The position numbers were made by a program, and so were the translations under genes. Shown here one piece after another: positions 1-9,055 of a stretch of 50,540 nt of DNA. The notes under the pieces were generated by a model. That model was given only the letters and a program-made list of their open reading frames with translations. It had not been told where the DNA came from and made no database searches. Source of the stretch: Clostridiaceae bacterium (GTDB lineage Bacteria; Bacillota; Clostridia; Oscillospirales; Acutalibacteraceae); assembly GCA_016282855.1 (NCBI GenBank), contig JAEELT010000088.1, positions 1 through 50,540 of the forward strand, written 5' to 3'. Positions within the stretch are counted from its first letter, which is position 1; the number at the start of each line of letters is the position of its first letter.

Positions 1-217
1 GCCTGAGCAGCTGGGAAGCGCTGCTTTCGGCAATCTCAACTGTCTTTTCCGCACTGCGCTGCGCAGCGGATATTATCTCCTGCGCCGCTTTTCTGCCTTC
101 ATTCTCGCCGTCAGAAATTATCTTGCTGCATTTCTGCTCTGCCGCCTGAACAATTGCCTTGCATTCCGACTCTGTATCCGCATTGATTTTGCCGATAATT
201 TTGTCAAGACCTGTCAT
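1..217 (-). CDS. V-type ATP synthase subunit E, N-terminal part (cut by window edge)
   Basis: The reading frame starts at an ATG at 217-215 and runs off the left edge, giving about 72 residues beginning MTGLDKIIGKI. The visible part is one charged, alanine- and glutamate-rich amphipathic helix, as expected for the N-terminal coiled coil of the E subunit. In V/A-type ATPases this subunit pairs with the G/H subunit to form the peripheral stalk holding the catalytic head. Its position just downstream of the proteolipid gene, in an operon ordered H-I-K-E, supports the call. The ribosome-binding site (AGGACAGATTCAG on the minus strand) lies in the 18-bp gap after the K gene. The globular C-terminal domain is outside the window, so identity rests on helix character and gene order. 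Confidence 0.8.
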   Translation of the reverse strand, partial: MTGLDKIIGKINADTESECKAIVQAAEQKCSKIISDGENEGRKAAQEIISAAQRSAEKTVEIAESSASQLLR

Positions 218-235
218 CTGAATCTGTCCTCTCAA

Positions 236-2753
<2,518 letters not shown>

Positions 2754-2794
2754 GAAAACACCTCCTTTACTTCTGAATTGTTATAAAAGAACTG

Positions 2795-3109
2795 TTATCT
2801 GCCGAGAACAGCGTCAACGACGGCCCGGGCCGCCTGAAGGGTTTTCGGCTTTGTTTCTTCCTTGATTTTTCCGGCGCCTTTTTCCGCCTGCGAGGAAGCC
2901 TCGCGGAGTATTTCTTCCGCTTTTGCCTTCGCCTTTGCGCTTATCGCCTGCGCCTCGCTGAGCGCTTCGGCCCTGAGAGTGTCGACGTTTTGCTTTGCCT
3001 GAGACGCAGCCTGAGCTTTGAGCTGAGCGGCCTTTTCACCCGCCTCTCTTATCGCCTGAGCCCCGGCTTTTTCTGCTTCGATTACGGAGTTTACGAGCTC
3101 CGATGCCAT
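2795..3109 (-). CDS. V-type ATP synthase subunit H/G (peripheral stalk)
   Basis: This 104-residue protein is almost entirely a single alanine-, glutamate-, lysine- and glutamine-rich coiled coil with no membrane segment. That composition and length match the G/H subunit that pairs with subunit E in the peripheral stalk of V/A-type ATPases. It is the first gene of the operon, about 40 bp downstream of the promoter at 3152-3180, with a GGAGG site just before the ATG. Sequence alone would be weak evidence because any alanine-rich coiled coil looks similar. The place at the head of the I-K-E gene order makes the assignment secure. Confidence 0.88.
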   Translation of the reverse strand: MASELVNSVIEAEKAGAQAIREAGEKAAQLKAQAASQAKQNVDTLRAEALSEAQAISAKAKAKAEEILREASSQAEKGAGKIKEETKPKTLQAARAVVDAVLGR

Positions 3110-3151
3110 ATATATCCCTCCTTCCGAACGGAAGATAAAAATGTCTGAATT

Positions 3152-3180
3152 ATTATAATAAAAATTTACTGTTAAATCAA
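3152..3180 (-). promoter_or_regulatory. Sigma-A-type promoter of the V-ATPase operon
   Basis: On the minus strand TTGATT (3180-3175) and a perfect TATAAT (3157-3152) are separated by 17 bp, about 43 bp upstream of the H-subunit ATG. A 6-bp inverted repeat (CTTCCG, two bases, CGGAAG at 3121-3134) lies in the leader and runs into the GGAGG ribosome-binding site. It could partly hide that site. This is a visual match only. Confidence 0.65.
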
Positions 3181-3228
3181 CTGTTTTTTAAAAGTAATAC
3201 TCAGTTAAACAAAAATTCTGTGATTATA

Positions 3229-3257
3229 TTGCCAAGCGTGCCGAAAAAGTGTAAAAT
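3229..3257 (+). promoter_or_regulatory. Sigma-A-type promoter of mscS
   Basis: TTGCCA (3229-3234) and TAAAAT (3252-3257) are spaced by 17 bp, and the mscS ATG follows 23 bp further on with a GGAGGTGA ribosome-binding site between. It is divergent from the V-ATPase promoter, the two -35 elements being about 50 bp apart. Confidence 0.6.
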
Positions 3258-3280
3258 ATCAACATCGGAGGTGAGTCGTA

Positions 3281-4126
3281 ATGAATCTGATGCCGCTTGA
3301 TTTTGCGGACCTGATAAAGGCAAGAGATTATGAGGGAATCAAGGCTCTCGCAGTTTCAAAAATCCCGTTTGTGATTGCCGCTCTGGCAATTCTGATTGTA
3401 GGGTTCCTCATTGCGGATTTAACCGGAAAGCTTATCGTGAAAGCTCTGAAAAAGAAGAAAGCCGATCCGTCAATACACGGGTTCATAAAAACAATTGTGG
3501 TTTTTATACTGCGCACCATCTTTGTGCTGTCGGCTTTTTCAACGCTCGGAGTCAATGTCAGCTCCTTTATAGCCGCTCTTGCGGCGGGCGGAGTTACCGC
3601 CGGCCTCGGCCTTCAGTCGAGCATAAGCCAGTTTGCGAGCGGCCTGCAGATATTGCTCAACCACCCGTTCAGAAGCGGTGATTTCATAGATATAGGCGAT
3701 GTCAGCGGTACGGTCAGAGAAATAAAGCTGATGTATACGGTGCTTGTCACTCTTGATAACCGCAGGGTGATTGTGCCGAACTCCCACATAACCTCGTCCA
3801 ACCTTATAAATTATACGGCCGAAAAGCTCCGGAGAATCGATCTTGTGTTTTCCATTTCATATGAGGCCGATATTGAAAGGGCGAAGCAGGCTCTCAGGGA
3901 TGTTGCGGCAGGAAGCGAGCTTATTAAAGAAAGCCCCGAGCCGGTTGTTGCCGTGTGTGAGCACGGCGAAAGCAGCATAAAGCTTGCCTGCCAGGTCTGG
4001 TGCGCCCCTTCGGACTACTGGAAAGTCTTTTACTATATGCAGGAATCTGTGAAGCTTGAGTTTGACAGATGCGGCGTGACAATCCCCTTCAGCCAGCTCG
4101 ATGTGCATATAATACCGGAAAAATAA
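3281..4126 (+). CDS. mscS: Small-conductance mechanosensitive channel, MscS family
   Basis: A 281-residue protein, close to the 286 residues of E. coli MscS. Three membrane helices lie near residues 28-50, 66-88 and 93-125. The third is the glycine/alanine-rich pore helix (FIAALAAGGVTAGLGLQSS) followed by the family signature of the beta domain (FRSGDFIDIGDVSGTV near 142-157). The C-terminal half is the cytoplasmic alpha/beta vestibule. By family it opens when membrane tension rises and releases small solutes during hypo-osmotic shock. It is a single-gene unit with its own promoter, divergent from the V-ATPase operon. The start is fixed by GGAGGTGA nine bases upstream of the ATG. Confidence 0.95.
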   Translation: MNLMPLDFADLIKARDYEGIKALAVSKIPFVIAALAILIVGFLIADLTGKLIVKALKKKKADPSIHGFIKTIVVFILRTIFVLSAFSTLGVNVSSFIAALAAGGVTAGLGLQSSISQFASGLQILLNHPFRSGDFIDIGDVSGTVREIKLMYTVLVTLDNRRVIVPNSHITSSNLINYTAEKLRRIDLVFSISYEADIERAKQALRDVAAGSELIKESPEPVVAVCEHGESSIKLACQVWCAPSDYWKVFYYMQESVKLEFDRCGVTIPFSQLDVHIIPEK

Positions 4127-4147
4127 TAGTATTATAAAGCAACCCTG

Positions 4148-4284
4148 GCTCTGACAGAGAGTTTCAGCGTAATTTATAACGGCAACGGTATTCTCAACCT
4201 GCAGGTAGCTATACCGTAACCTGCAATGCCCGCGGCCAGGCATGGAGTGAACCGGTGAGCTACGATATAGAAATAACGGGTTAA
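4148..4284 (+). pseudogene. Remnant of a bacterial Ig-like or PKD-like domain gene
   Basis: Downstream of mscS, one frame reads LTESFSVIYNGNG (about 4151-4189). After a frame change near 4190-4200, another reads AGSYTVTCNARGQAWSEPVS (4201-4260) and then YDIEITG and a stop at 4282-4284. Together these look like the last two or three beta strands of a surface-protein Ig/PKD-type repeat (tryptophan, alternating hydrophobics, ending in a strand and stop). There is no start codon or upstream part, and the frame is broken. I read it as the decayed tail of a lost cell-surface gene whose terminator (4306-4337) is still in place. The alternative is chance coding resemblance in intergenic DNA. No database comparison was possible. 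Confidence 0.4.
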
Positions 4285-4305
4285 AAAAACACCCATACAT
4301 TTTAA

Positions 4306-4337
4306 CTGCACCTCCGGAGATTGGTTCGGAGGTGCAG
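4306..4337 (+). terminator. Rho-independent-like terminator downstream of mscS and the remnant
   Basis: A perfect 11-bp stem (CTGCACCTCCG at 4306-4316 with CGGAGGTGCAG at 4327-4337) closes a 10-base loop and is followed by ATTATTTG. The T-tract is weak, but the stem is GC-rich and there is no coding sequence here. Confidence 0.65.
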
Positions 4338-4447
4338 ATTATTTGCAGAGGGAAAAATGACGGATAATACGCAGCCGGTTGCTCTTGTCTAATATGAACA
4401 AATTACACAAAAATATTTCTTGTTTTTTTTCATCGGAAAAGTACATT

Positions 4448-4482
4448 TTGTGCTTTTATTTCGCAGTAAAATACTATATAAT
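4448..4482 (+). promoter_or_regulatory. prs: Promoter of the prs-phosphoesterase operon
   Basis: TTGTGC (4448-4453) is followed after 18 bp by TACTAT (4472-4477), which overlaps a perfect TATAAT (4477-4482) at a less favourable spacing of 23 bp. The start codon of prs is at 4583, so the transcript would have a leader of about 90 bases containing two inverted repeats (4507-4537 and 4542-4559). Confidence 0.5.
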
Positions 4483-4506
4483 GTATCTGTGTGAAAAAAA
4501 GGCAGT

Positions 4507-4537
4507 CCGTGCGCGGGGTATTTTTTCCTGCGCACGG
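4507..4537 (+). other. Hairpin in the prs leader
   Basis: CCGTGCGC (4507-4514) pairs with GCGCACGG (4530-4537), with two more possible GC pairs inside, around a loop containing TATTTTTT. It is transcribed if the promoter at 4448-4482 is correct. The T-run is in the loop rather than after the stem, so it is not a standard terminator. Confidence 0.55.
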
Positions 4538-4541
4538 CAGA

Positions 4542-4559
4542 GGGAAACCCGGGTTTCCC
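4542..4559. promoter_or_regulatory. 18-bp perfect palindrome before prs (operator or leader hairpin)
   Basis: GGGAAACCCGGGTTTCCC is a perfect 18-bp palindrome ending 23 bp before the prs ATG. With no spacer it is better shaped for a dimeric DNA-binding protein than for an RNA hairpin, although an RNA stem with a CGGG loop is possible. It lies downstream of the proposed transcription start, so bound protein would act as a roadblock. No copy was noticed elsewhere in the window. Confidence 0.45.
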
Positions 4560-4582
4560 GGAAAAATCATGGGGGTAATTAT

Positions 4583-5746
4583 ATGGATCCGCAATTCAAA
4601 ACCGAACCTATCGGCAAGCTCGGCATTCTTCCTCTCACCGGCTGTGAGGAAATGGCAAAAAGAATCGACTATTATCTTGTAAGATCGAGACGTGAGAGAG
4701 AAAACGACCATTTTGATGAGTACATCAGAGACAGCTACATTATAAATGCCGATTTTGTAAGATTCGGCTCGGGTGAAGGCAAATGCGTTATTGAAGACAG
4801 CGTAAGAGGCTATGATATCTTTTTGCTCTGCGATCCCTTCAACTGGGGAGTAACTTACAAAATGTACGGCAAAGACCATATGATGAGCCCCGATGATCAC
4901 TATGCCAATCTCAAAAGAGCGCTCAGCGCCATTGAGGGCAAGGCAAAGAGAATCAGCGTTATGATGCCCATGCTTTATGAAGGCAGACAGCACAAGCGCA
5001 CAAGGCGTGAATCCCTTGACTGCGCGGAGATGCTGCGCGAGCTGTGCTCGGGCTATGATGTTGAAAACATCATCACCTTCGACGCTCACGATCCCAGAGT
5101 GCAGAACGCTATACCCAACAAGGGCTTTGAGAGCGTTCAGCCTTCTTATCAGTTTATAAAGGCCCTGCTTAAAAATGTTGAAGGCCTTCAGATTGACCAC
5201 GACCACCTTCTGATAGTATCCCCCGATGAGGGCGGCATGAACAGATGTATCTACCTCGCCAACGTTCTTGGCGTTGAGCTCGGAGCTTTCTACAAGAGAC
5301 GCGATTATTCAAGAGTGGTTGACGGCAGCAACCCCATAGTGGCTCATCAGTTCCTCGGCGACGGAATAGGCGGCAAGGACTGTATTATAATCGACGATAT
5401 GATTTCATCCGGCGGCTCAATGATAGAGGTTGCCGAGAAGCTCAAGCAGGCGGGCGCCGGCAAGATATTCATGTATTCCTCGTTCGGCCTTTTCTGCAAT
5501 GGCTACGAAGCGTTTGACAAGGCTTATGCCTCGGGTGCCTTTGACAAGGTGTTTACGACCAACCTTGTTTACAATTCTCCGGAGCTTCTTTCAAAGCCCT
5601 GGTATGTTAATGTTGATATGAGCAAATATTGCGCGTATATTATCGATACCGTAAACCACGATGAATCGCTCAGCAGCCTGCTTGACCCCAAAGACAGGAT
5701 TTACGCAAAGCTTGCCGAGTACGGATTCGGACCTCAGGCAAAATAA
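4583..5746 (+). CDS. prs: Ribose-phosphate pyrophosphokinase (PRPP synthetase), long form
   Basis: This 387-residue protein would make PRPP from ribose 5-phosphate and ATP, for nucleotide, histidine and tryptophan synthesis. FDAHDPRVQNAIP (166-178) corresponds to the catalytic histidine and flexible-loop region. SPDEGGMNR (213-221) and CIIIDDMISSGGSM (267-280) correspond to the pyrophosphate and PRPP loops of the type I phosphoribosyltransferase fold. It is about 70 residues longer than the classical enzyme (about 315), with the extra length near the N terminus and in the second half. The PRPP loop reads DDMISSGGS where E. coli has DDMIDTGGT. The start is the ATG after GGGGGTAATTAT; the frame is open further upstream, but that part overlaps the promoter and leader. 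The phosphoesterase gene follows after 17 bp. Confidence 0.88.
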   Translation: MDPQFKTEPIGKLGILPLTGCEEMAKRIDYYLVRSRRERENDHFDEYIRDSYIINADFVRFGSGEGKCVIEDSVRGYDIFLLCDPFNWGVTYKMYGKDHMMSPDDHYANLKRALSAIEGKAKRISVMMPMLYEGRQHKRTRRESLDCAEMLRELCSGYDVENIITFDAHDPRVQNAIPNKGFESVQPSYQFIKALLKNVEGLQIDHDHLLIVSPDEGGMNRCIYLANVLGVELGAFYKRRDYSRVVDGSNPIVAHQFLGDGIGGKDCIIIDDMISSGGSMIEVAEKLKQAGAGKIFMYSSFGLFCNGYEAFDKAYASGAFDKVFTTNLVYNSPELLSKPWYVNVDMSKYCAYIIDTVNHDESLSSLLDPKDRIYAKLAEYGFGPQAK

Positions 5747-5763
5747 ATCGACAGGGAGTCTGT

Positions 5764-6876
5764 ATGCAAAACAGAGCATTAAGCTTCAAAAACGGCAGAT
5801 TCCGCATTATGCAGATAGCCGACATACAGGAGCCGTATTACATCAGCTCCAACACGCTCAGGCTTATCAAAGCCGCTCTCGACGAGGCAAAGCCCGACCT
5901 GGCTGTGCTTACCGGAGATCAGCTTAAGGGTTACTCCCCCACACTTATGGGGCAGAACCGCCGTGAGCGCGTTGAGGATGTGATTTCCAGAATGCTCAGG
6001 CCTATGGAGTCAAGAGGAATTCCGGTTACCGCCACCTTCGGCAATCACGATGATCAGTGCGGCATAAGCAATTCCGAGCAGATGGAAATGTATAAAAAGA
6101 GCCCCGCCTTTGTTTACAATGACCCTGCAAGCTTCGGCGATGACGGCACTTTTTATCTTACGGTTGACGATAAATTTATCATCTATCTTTTTGATACTCA
6201 CGCAAAGGATGGGCACGGCGGTTACGGAATGCTTAGGAAGGACCAGCTTGACTGGTACAGAAAAGTGCGCGATGAGTTTGAGGCCGCAAACGGCGGAGTG
6301 CTTCCATCCATGGCATTTCAGCATATTCCGACCCCGGAATTCTTTGATGTTCTCAGGCAGACTTCGCCCTTTGACACCAAAGGGGTGAGAGCTTACGGCA
6401 CACATAAATACAAGTGGTATACGCTTGACCCGCACAACAGCGGGCTGAGAGACTTTCTCGGAGAGACACCCGCAAGCTCCAATGTGAACTCAGGTGAGAT
6501 TGATGCCTTCCTCGAGAAAAAAGATGTGAAGGCGCTCTTTGTCGGGCACGACCATAAGTGCAGCTATGTTTCAAAGTATAAAGATATTTATCTCGGGTTC
6601 ACCCAGAGCTGCGGCTTCAGCGTTTACGGCCCCGGCCTGAACAGGGGAGTAAGGATAATTGATATTTACCCCGACGGCAATTTTGAAACCCGCACTCTCA
6701 CCTATTATGAACTGTGCGGCGAAGAGATTGATGACAGGATTGCCTACACTCTGCGCAAATTCGCCCCCGCAAGCGTTGCGGGCGTTAAGAGCGCGTTTAT
6801 GGAAACCGGCGCCCTGCTCGGCACCGCCGGAGCGATAGCGGGAATAGTGACTCTCGCAAAGAAACTTAAGAAATAG
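5764..6876 (+). CDS. Calcineurin-like metallophosphoesterase with hydrophobic C-terminal tail
   Basis: A 370-residue protein with the ordered motifs of the metallophosphoesterase fold: ADIQ (about 19-22), LTGDQ (about 47), FGNHDD (about 93), FQHIP (about 190) and VGHDHK (about 261). The first motif normally reads D-x-H; here the histidine is glutamine. The last 30 residues contain an alanine/glycine-rich hydrophobic stretch (LLGTAGAIAGIVTLA) then KKLKK, which looks like a tail anchor facing the cytoplasm. The substrate is unknown; the family includes phosphodiesterases, nucleotidases and protein phosphatases. It is co-transcribed with prs, 17 bp downstream. A paralogue with the same architecture lies at 20611-21744. 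Confidence 0.85.
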   Translation: MQNRALSFKNGRFRIMQIADIQEPYYISSNTLRLIKAALDEAKPDLAVLTGDQLKGYSPTLMGQNRRERVEDVISRMLRPMESRGIPVTATFGNHDDQCGISNSEQMEMYKKSPAFVYNDPASFGDDGTFYLTVDDKFIIYLFDTHAKDGHGGYGMLRKDQLDWYRKVRDEFEAANGGVLPSMAFQHIPTPEFFDVLRQTSPFDTKGVRAYGTHKYKWYTLDPHNSGLRDFLGETPASSNVNSGEIDAFLEKKDVKALFVGHDHKCSYVSKYKDIYLGFTQSCGFSVYGPGLNRGVRIIDIYPDGNFETRTLTYYELCGEEIDDRIAYTLRKFAPASVAGVKSAFMETGALLGTAGAIAGIVTLAKKLKK

Positions 6877-6884
6877 CAAAAAAA

Positions 6885-6907
6885 GCGGCATCGTTCACCG
6901 ATGCCGC
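6885..6907 (+). terminator. Bidirectional terminator between convergent genes
   Basis: A 9-bp perfect stem (GCGGCATCG at 6885-6893, CGATGCCGC at 6899-6907) with a 5-base loop is flanked by an A-rich run on the left and an AT-rich, T-containing run on the right. It can therefore end both the phosphoesterase transcript (plus) and the 6924-7889 gene (minus). Confidence 0.8.
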
Positions 6908-6923
6908 GATATTTATTTATCAT

Positions 6924-7889
6924 TCAGATTTCAATGAGAACTATATGCTTCTCGGTAAACGGGGCAATACCGAAGAAGAACTTTTTTGCTCCGGCTTCAA
7001 AGCCGACGAGAATCCTGCCGTAAACGCACTCAAGGTCTTCGCTCATACGCGGTATGGTCATCTCCGTGTTAAAGCGGCTCGAGTCAAGGTAATACAGAGG
7101 AATATCTTTCCCGTCAAGCTCATACTTTGAGTCGGCTTCGCCCGCCGTGTCGTATGCTTTAAGCTTTGAGCTCATTGCGCCTCCCGATATTGAGAGCACA
7201 GCCCTGCCGTCGGGAGTAACGGCAAATCCCTGCACCTTGTCGCAAACCGACCAGGCGGCCGCGGGCGAATCGGTATCGATGCCGAATTCGGCATCCGGGT
7301 CTGTTGCGTAACCGAAGACGAGCGCCTGATACTCGCTCCCGTCGGGTGTTTTGATTATATGGCTTTCGTGCGTTTCATAGCCGTCGGCGTGATATTCGCC
7401 CACATAGAGCATTTTACCGTCGCTGGAGCAGAATGATGAGCGGCAGGGCACAGAAACCGAACCGGCAAACGAAACCTTATCGCCGTCTTTTGCCGCCGTA
7501 ACATCACTCTTTTTAAGAATGAAAAGCTTTTCGGCATTGCTTATGTAAACAAAATCTCCAGCGCAGGTAATGCCTCCGGCGTGCCCGGCATATACTGAGC
7601 CGTCCCGGTTCTCAAGTAGAATTTTTCTGACATCACCATCGTGTATTGTGTAAATGCGTGATGAGGAGACCTCGTCGTCCATATATCCGCATAATACAAA
7701 TGTATCTTCATCTTCAAGGTATGTTGAGCCCTGAGGCACAAAGCCTTCGCTGAGCCCCGGAATTTCCGCGATTTTTGCGGAGTGCTTTGTGTAATCGGGG
7801 TAGAAGATTCCCCATATAAACGAACTGATTACGGCGATTGCCGCCGCAACAGAAATGCCTTTTCTCAGATTTGCCCTGACAATGCTCAT
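6924..7889 (-). CDS. Uncharacterised membrane-anchored extracellular protein
   Basis: This 321-residue protein has an N-terminal basic segment and one hydrophobic helix (about 10-29) without an obvious signal peptidase site, then a long polar domain predicted to be outside the cell. The domain is rich in short beta-strand-like stretches separated by Asp/Gly turns (for example YLEDEDTFVLCGYMDD and FAVTPDGRAVLSISGG), suggesting a beta-propeller or related repeat fold. No catalytic motif is recognised. The ATG follows AAGGAGAG by eight bases. It lies 66 bp downstream of the zinc-ribbon membrane protein gene, with a small hairpin between, and may share its transcript. Function unknown. Confidence 0.75.
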   Translation of the reverse strand: MSIVRANLRKGISVAAAIAVISSFIWGIFYPDYTKHSAKIAEIPGLSEGFVPQGSTYLEDEDTFVLCGYMDDEVSSSRIYTIHDGDVRKILLENRDGSVYAGHAGGITCAGDFVYISNAEKLFILKKSDVTAAKDGDKVSFAGSVSVPCRSSFCSSDGKMLYVGEYHADGYETHESHIIKTPDGSEYQALVFGYATDPDAEFGIDTDSPAAAWSVCDKVQGFAVTPDGRAVLSISGGAMSSKLKAYDTAGEADSKYELDGKDIPLYYLDSSRFNTEMTIPRMSEDLECVYGRILVGFEAGAKKFFFGIAPFTEKHIVLIEI

Positions 7890-7918
7890 AAGACAACTCT
7901 CCTTTTGTCAGATATTCA

Positions 7919-7947
7919 GCCCGCAGAGATACTCAATCCCTGCGGGC
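7919..7947 (-). terminator. Intergenic hairpin, weak terminator or attenuator
   Basis: GCCCGCAG (7919-7926) pairs with CTGCGGGC (7940-7947), followed on the minus strand by TGAATATCTGAC, which is not a T-tract. It lies between two minus-strand genes and could reduce rather than stop readthrough. Confidence 0.4.
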
Positions 7948-7955
7948 GTGCGGTT

Positions 7956-8867
7956 TTATTTAAGTTTTCCAGCTTTCCTTGCGAATTCTTCTTCTTCCCT
8001 GGCTTTCTTTTCGGCAAGCTTACGGTTTGCTTCTTCCAATCTCACAGCTTCTCTTTCGGCAAGGATTACATTCATTCTCTCGTGAAGCTCCTCAATGGAT
8101 GTGCCTTTTTCGAGCTCGGCAAGGTATTCCTCAATGGGTATGCCGCCTACGTCGCAGGGTTTGTACTTAACCTCAACCTTATGAATTGTGAGGTAGATGT
8201 TAATGCCCAGCAACAGCACAAGCGCTCCGATATAGAGGAAGGCGCCTATGCCCAGGGAGCCGCTGAAAAGGTCGGGGAATACGGAGTGTATATTCTTTGA
8301 GAATATCATGAAAAATACTGCGGATACAACAGCGAGAGTTAATGAAACGGTGTTGTTGGCAATGTTGCGGATGTTTCCTTTTTTGCCCATCGCGGCGCAA
8401 ATGGCAATGAGACTCACAATCAGCATCACTGCGGAGAGCAGAATAGCAATCATGGACACGGCATAGCCGATAAAGCCTTTGCCGACCGTGCCGGAGCGCA
8501 TAAGTGTGGTGAGCGCGTCAAAGTCAAGGGATGAAACGGTATTATATACTTTGACTATGTTAACTGCCTCGCCTTTTGCCTCGAAGCTGGGACCCGTATA
8601 TGAGAGCTTGCACAGCGGAAGCATAAGCATGCCGAGCGGAAGCACGGACAGAAAAATCCTTGCAATCGTAAGGGGAGAGCCCACAAAAGACGCCTTGAGA
8701 CGGTCTATTTTTTTCTGAATCTTTGCGTGCTCAACCTCGGCTACATCCGCCTCCTCCTGAAGCTTTTCCTCAAGGCCGTAATAGTTGAGATTGATGCCGC
8801 ATTTAGGGCAGTTGGGTTTCCAATCCGTAAATTTCAGTTTGTAGCCGCATTTGGGACATTTCGCCAT
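7956..8867 (-). CDS. Zinc-ribbon membrane protein of unknown function
   Basis: A 303-residue protein in three parts. Residues 1-25 form a zinc ribbon (C4, C7, C20, C23 as CPKC repeated), followed by a short charged helix. Residues about 62-230 contain four hydrophobic segments. Residues 245-303 are a highly charged Glu/Arg/Lys coiled coil ending in AGKLK. The start is the ATG at 8867, preceded by GGAGGAAAG; the frame is open nine codons further, but that part lacks a better site. The first hydrophobic pair brackets an extracytoplasmic loop of about 40 residues. No enzymatic motif is seen. The zinc ribbon and coiled coil would face the cytoplasm. It may be expressed with the downstream 321-residue protein. 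Confidence 0.75.
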   Translation of the reverse strand: MAKCPKCGYKLKFTDWKPNCPKCGINLNYYGLEEKLQEEADVAEVEHAKIQKKIDRLKASFVGSPLTIARIFLSVLPLGMLMLPLCKLSYTGPSFEAKGEAVNIVKVYNTVSSLDFDALTTLMRSGTVGKGFIGYAVSMIAILLSAVMLIVSLIAICAAMGKKGNIRNIANNTVSLTLAVVSAVFFMIFSKNIHSVFPDLFSGSLGIGAFLYIGALVLLLGINIYLTIHKVEVKYKPCDVGGIPIEEYLAELEKGTSIEELHERMNVILAEREAVRLEEANRKLAEKKAREEEEFARKAGKLK

Positions 8868-8921
8868 AATCTTTCCTCCGTTCGTGAAGAACATATACAG
8901 GCACAGTTTTTTCCTTTTAAT

Positions 8922-8950
8922 ATTTTACTAAAATCCGGTGCGCTTTTCAA
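8922..8950 (-). promoter_or_regulatory. Promoter of the zinc-ribbon membrane protein gene
   Basis: On the minus strand TTGAAA (8950-8945) and TAAAAT (8927-8922) are 17 bp apart, about 55 bp upstream of the ATG at 8867. It is divergent from the asnA promoter, with 43 bp between the two -35 elements, so a shared regulator could sit there. Confidence 0.6.
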
Positions 8951-8993
8951 GCCCTATTTTTATTTATTATGATAAAAAAGTATTTTATTTCTC

Positions 8994-9022
8994 TTGAAAT
9001 GAACAGACGGTAATGATATACT
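8994..9022 (+). promoter_or_regulatory. asnA: Promoter of the asnA operon
   Basis: TTGAAA (8994-8999) and TATACT (9017-9022) are spaced by 17 bp, 33 bp before the asnA ATG. The leader is short and shows no hairpin or T-box-like structure. Confidence 0.6.
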
Positions 9023-9055
9023 GTAAGATAATTATTCGGTAAAGGTGGAGAAAAA

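Noticed and set aside
4379-4582. Longer start for PRPP synthetase
   Set aside because: The frame is open upstream, but this part contains the promoter and the leader hairpins, while ATG 4583 has GGGGG at suitable spacing.
4483-4582. PRPP or purine riboswitch before prs
   Set aside because: Two inverted repeats are present, but I could not match conserved riboswitch core sequences by eye, so I list only the structures.
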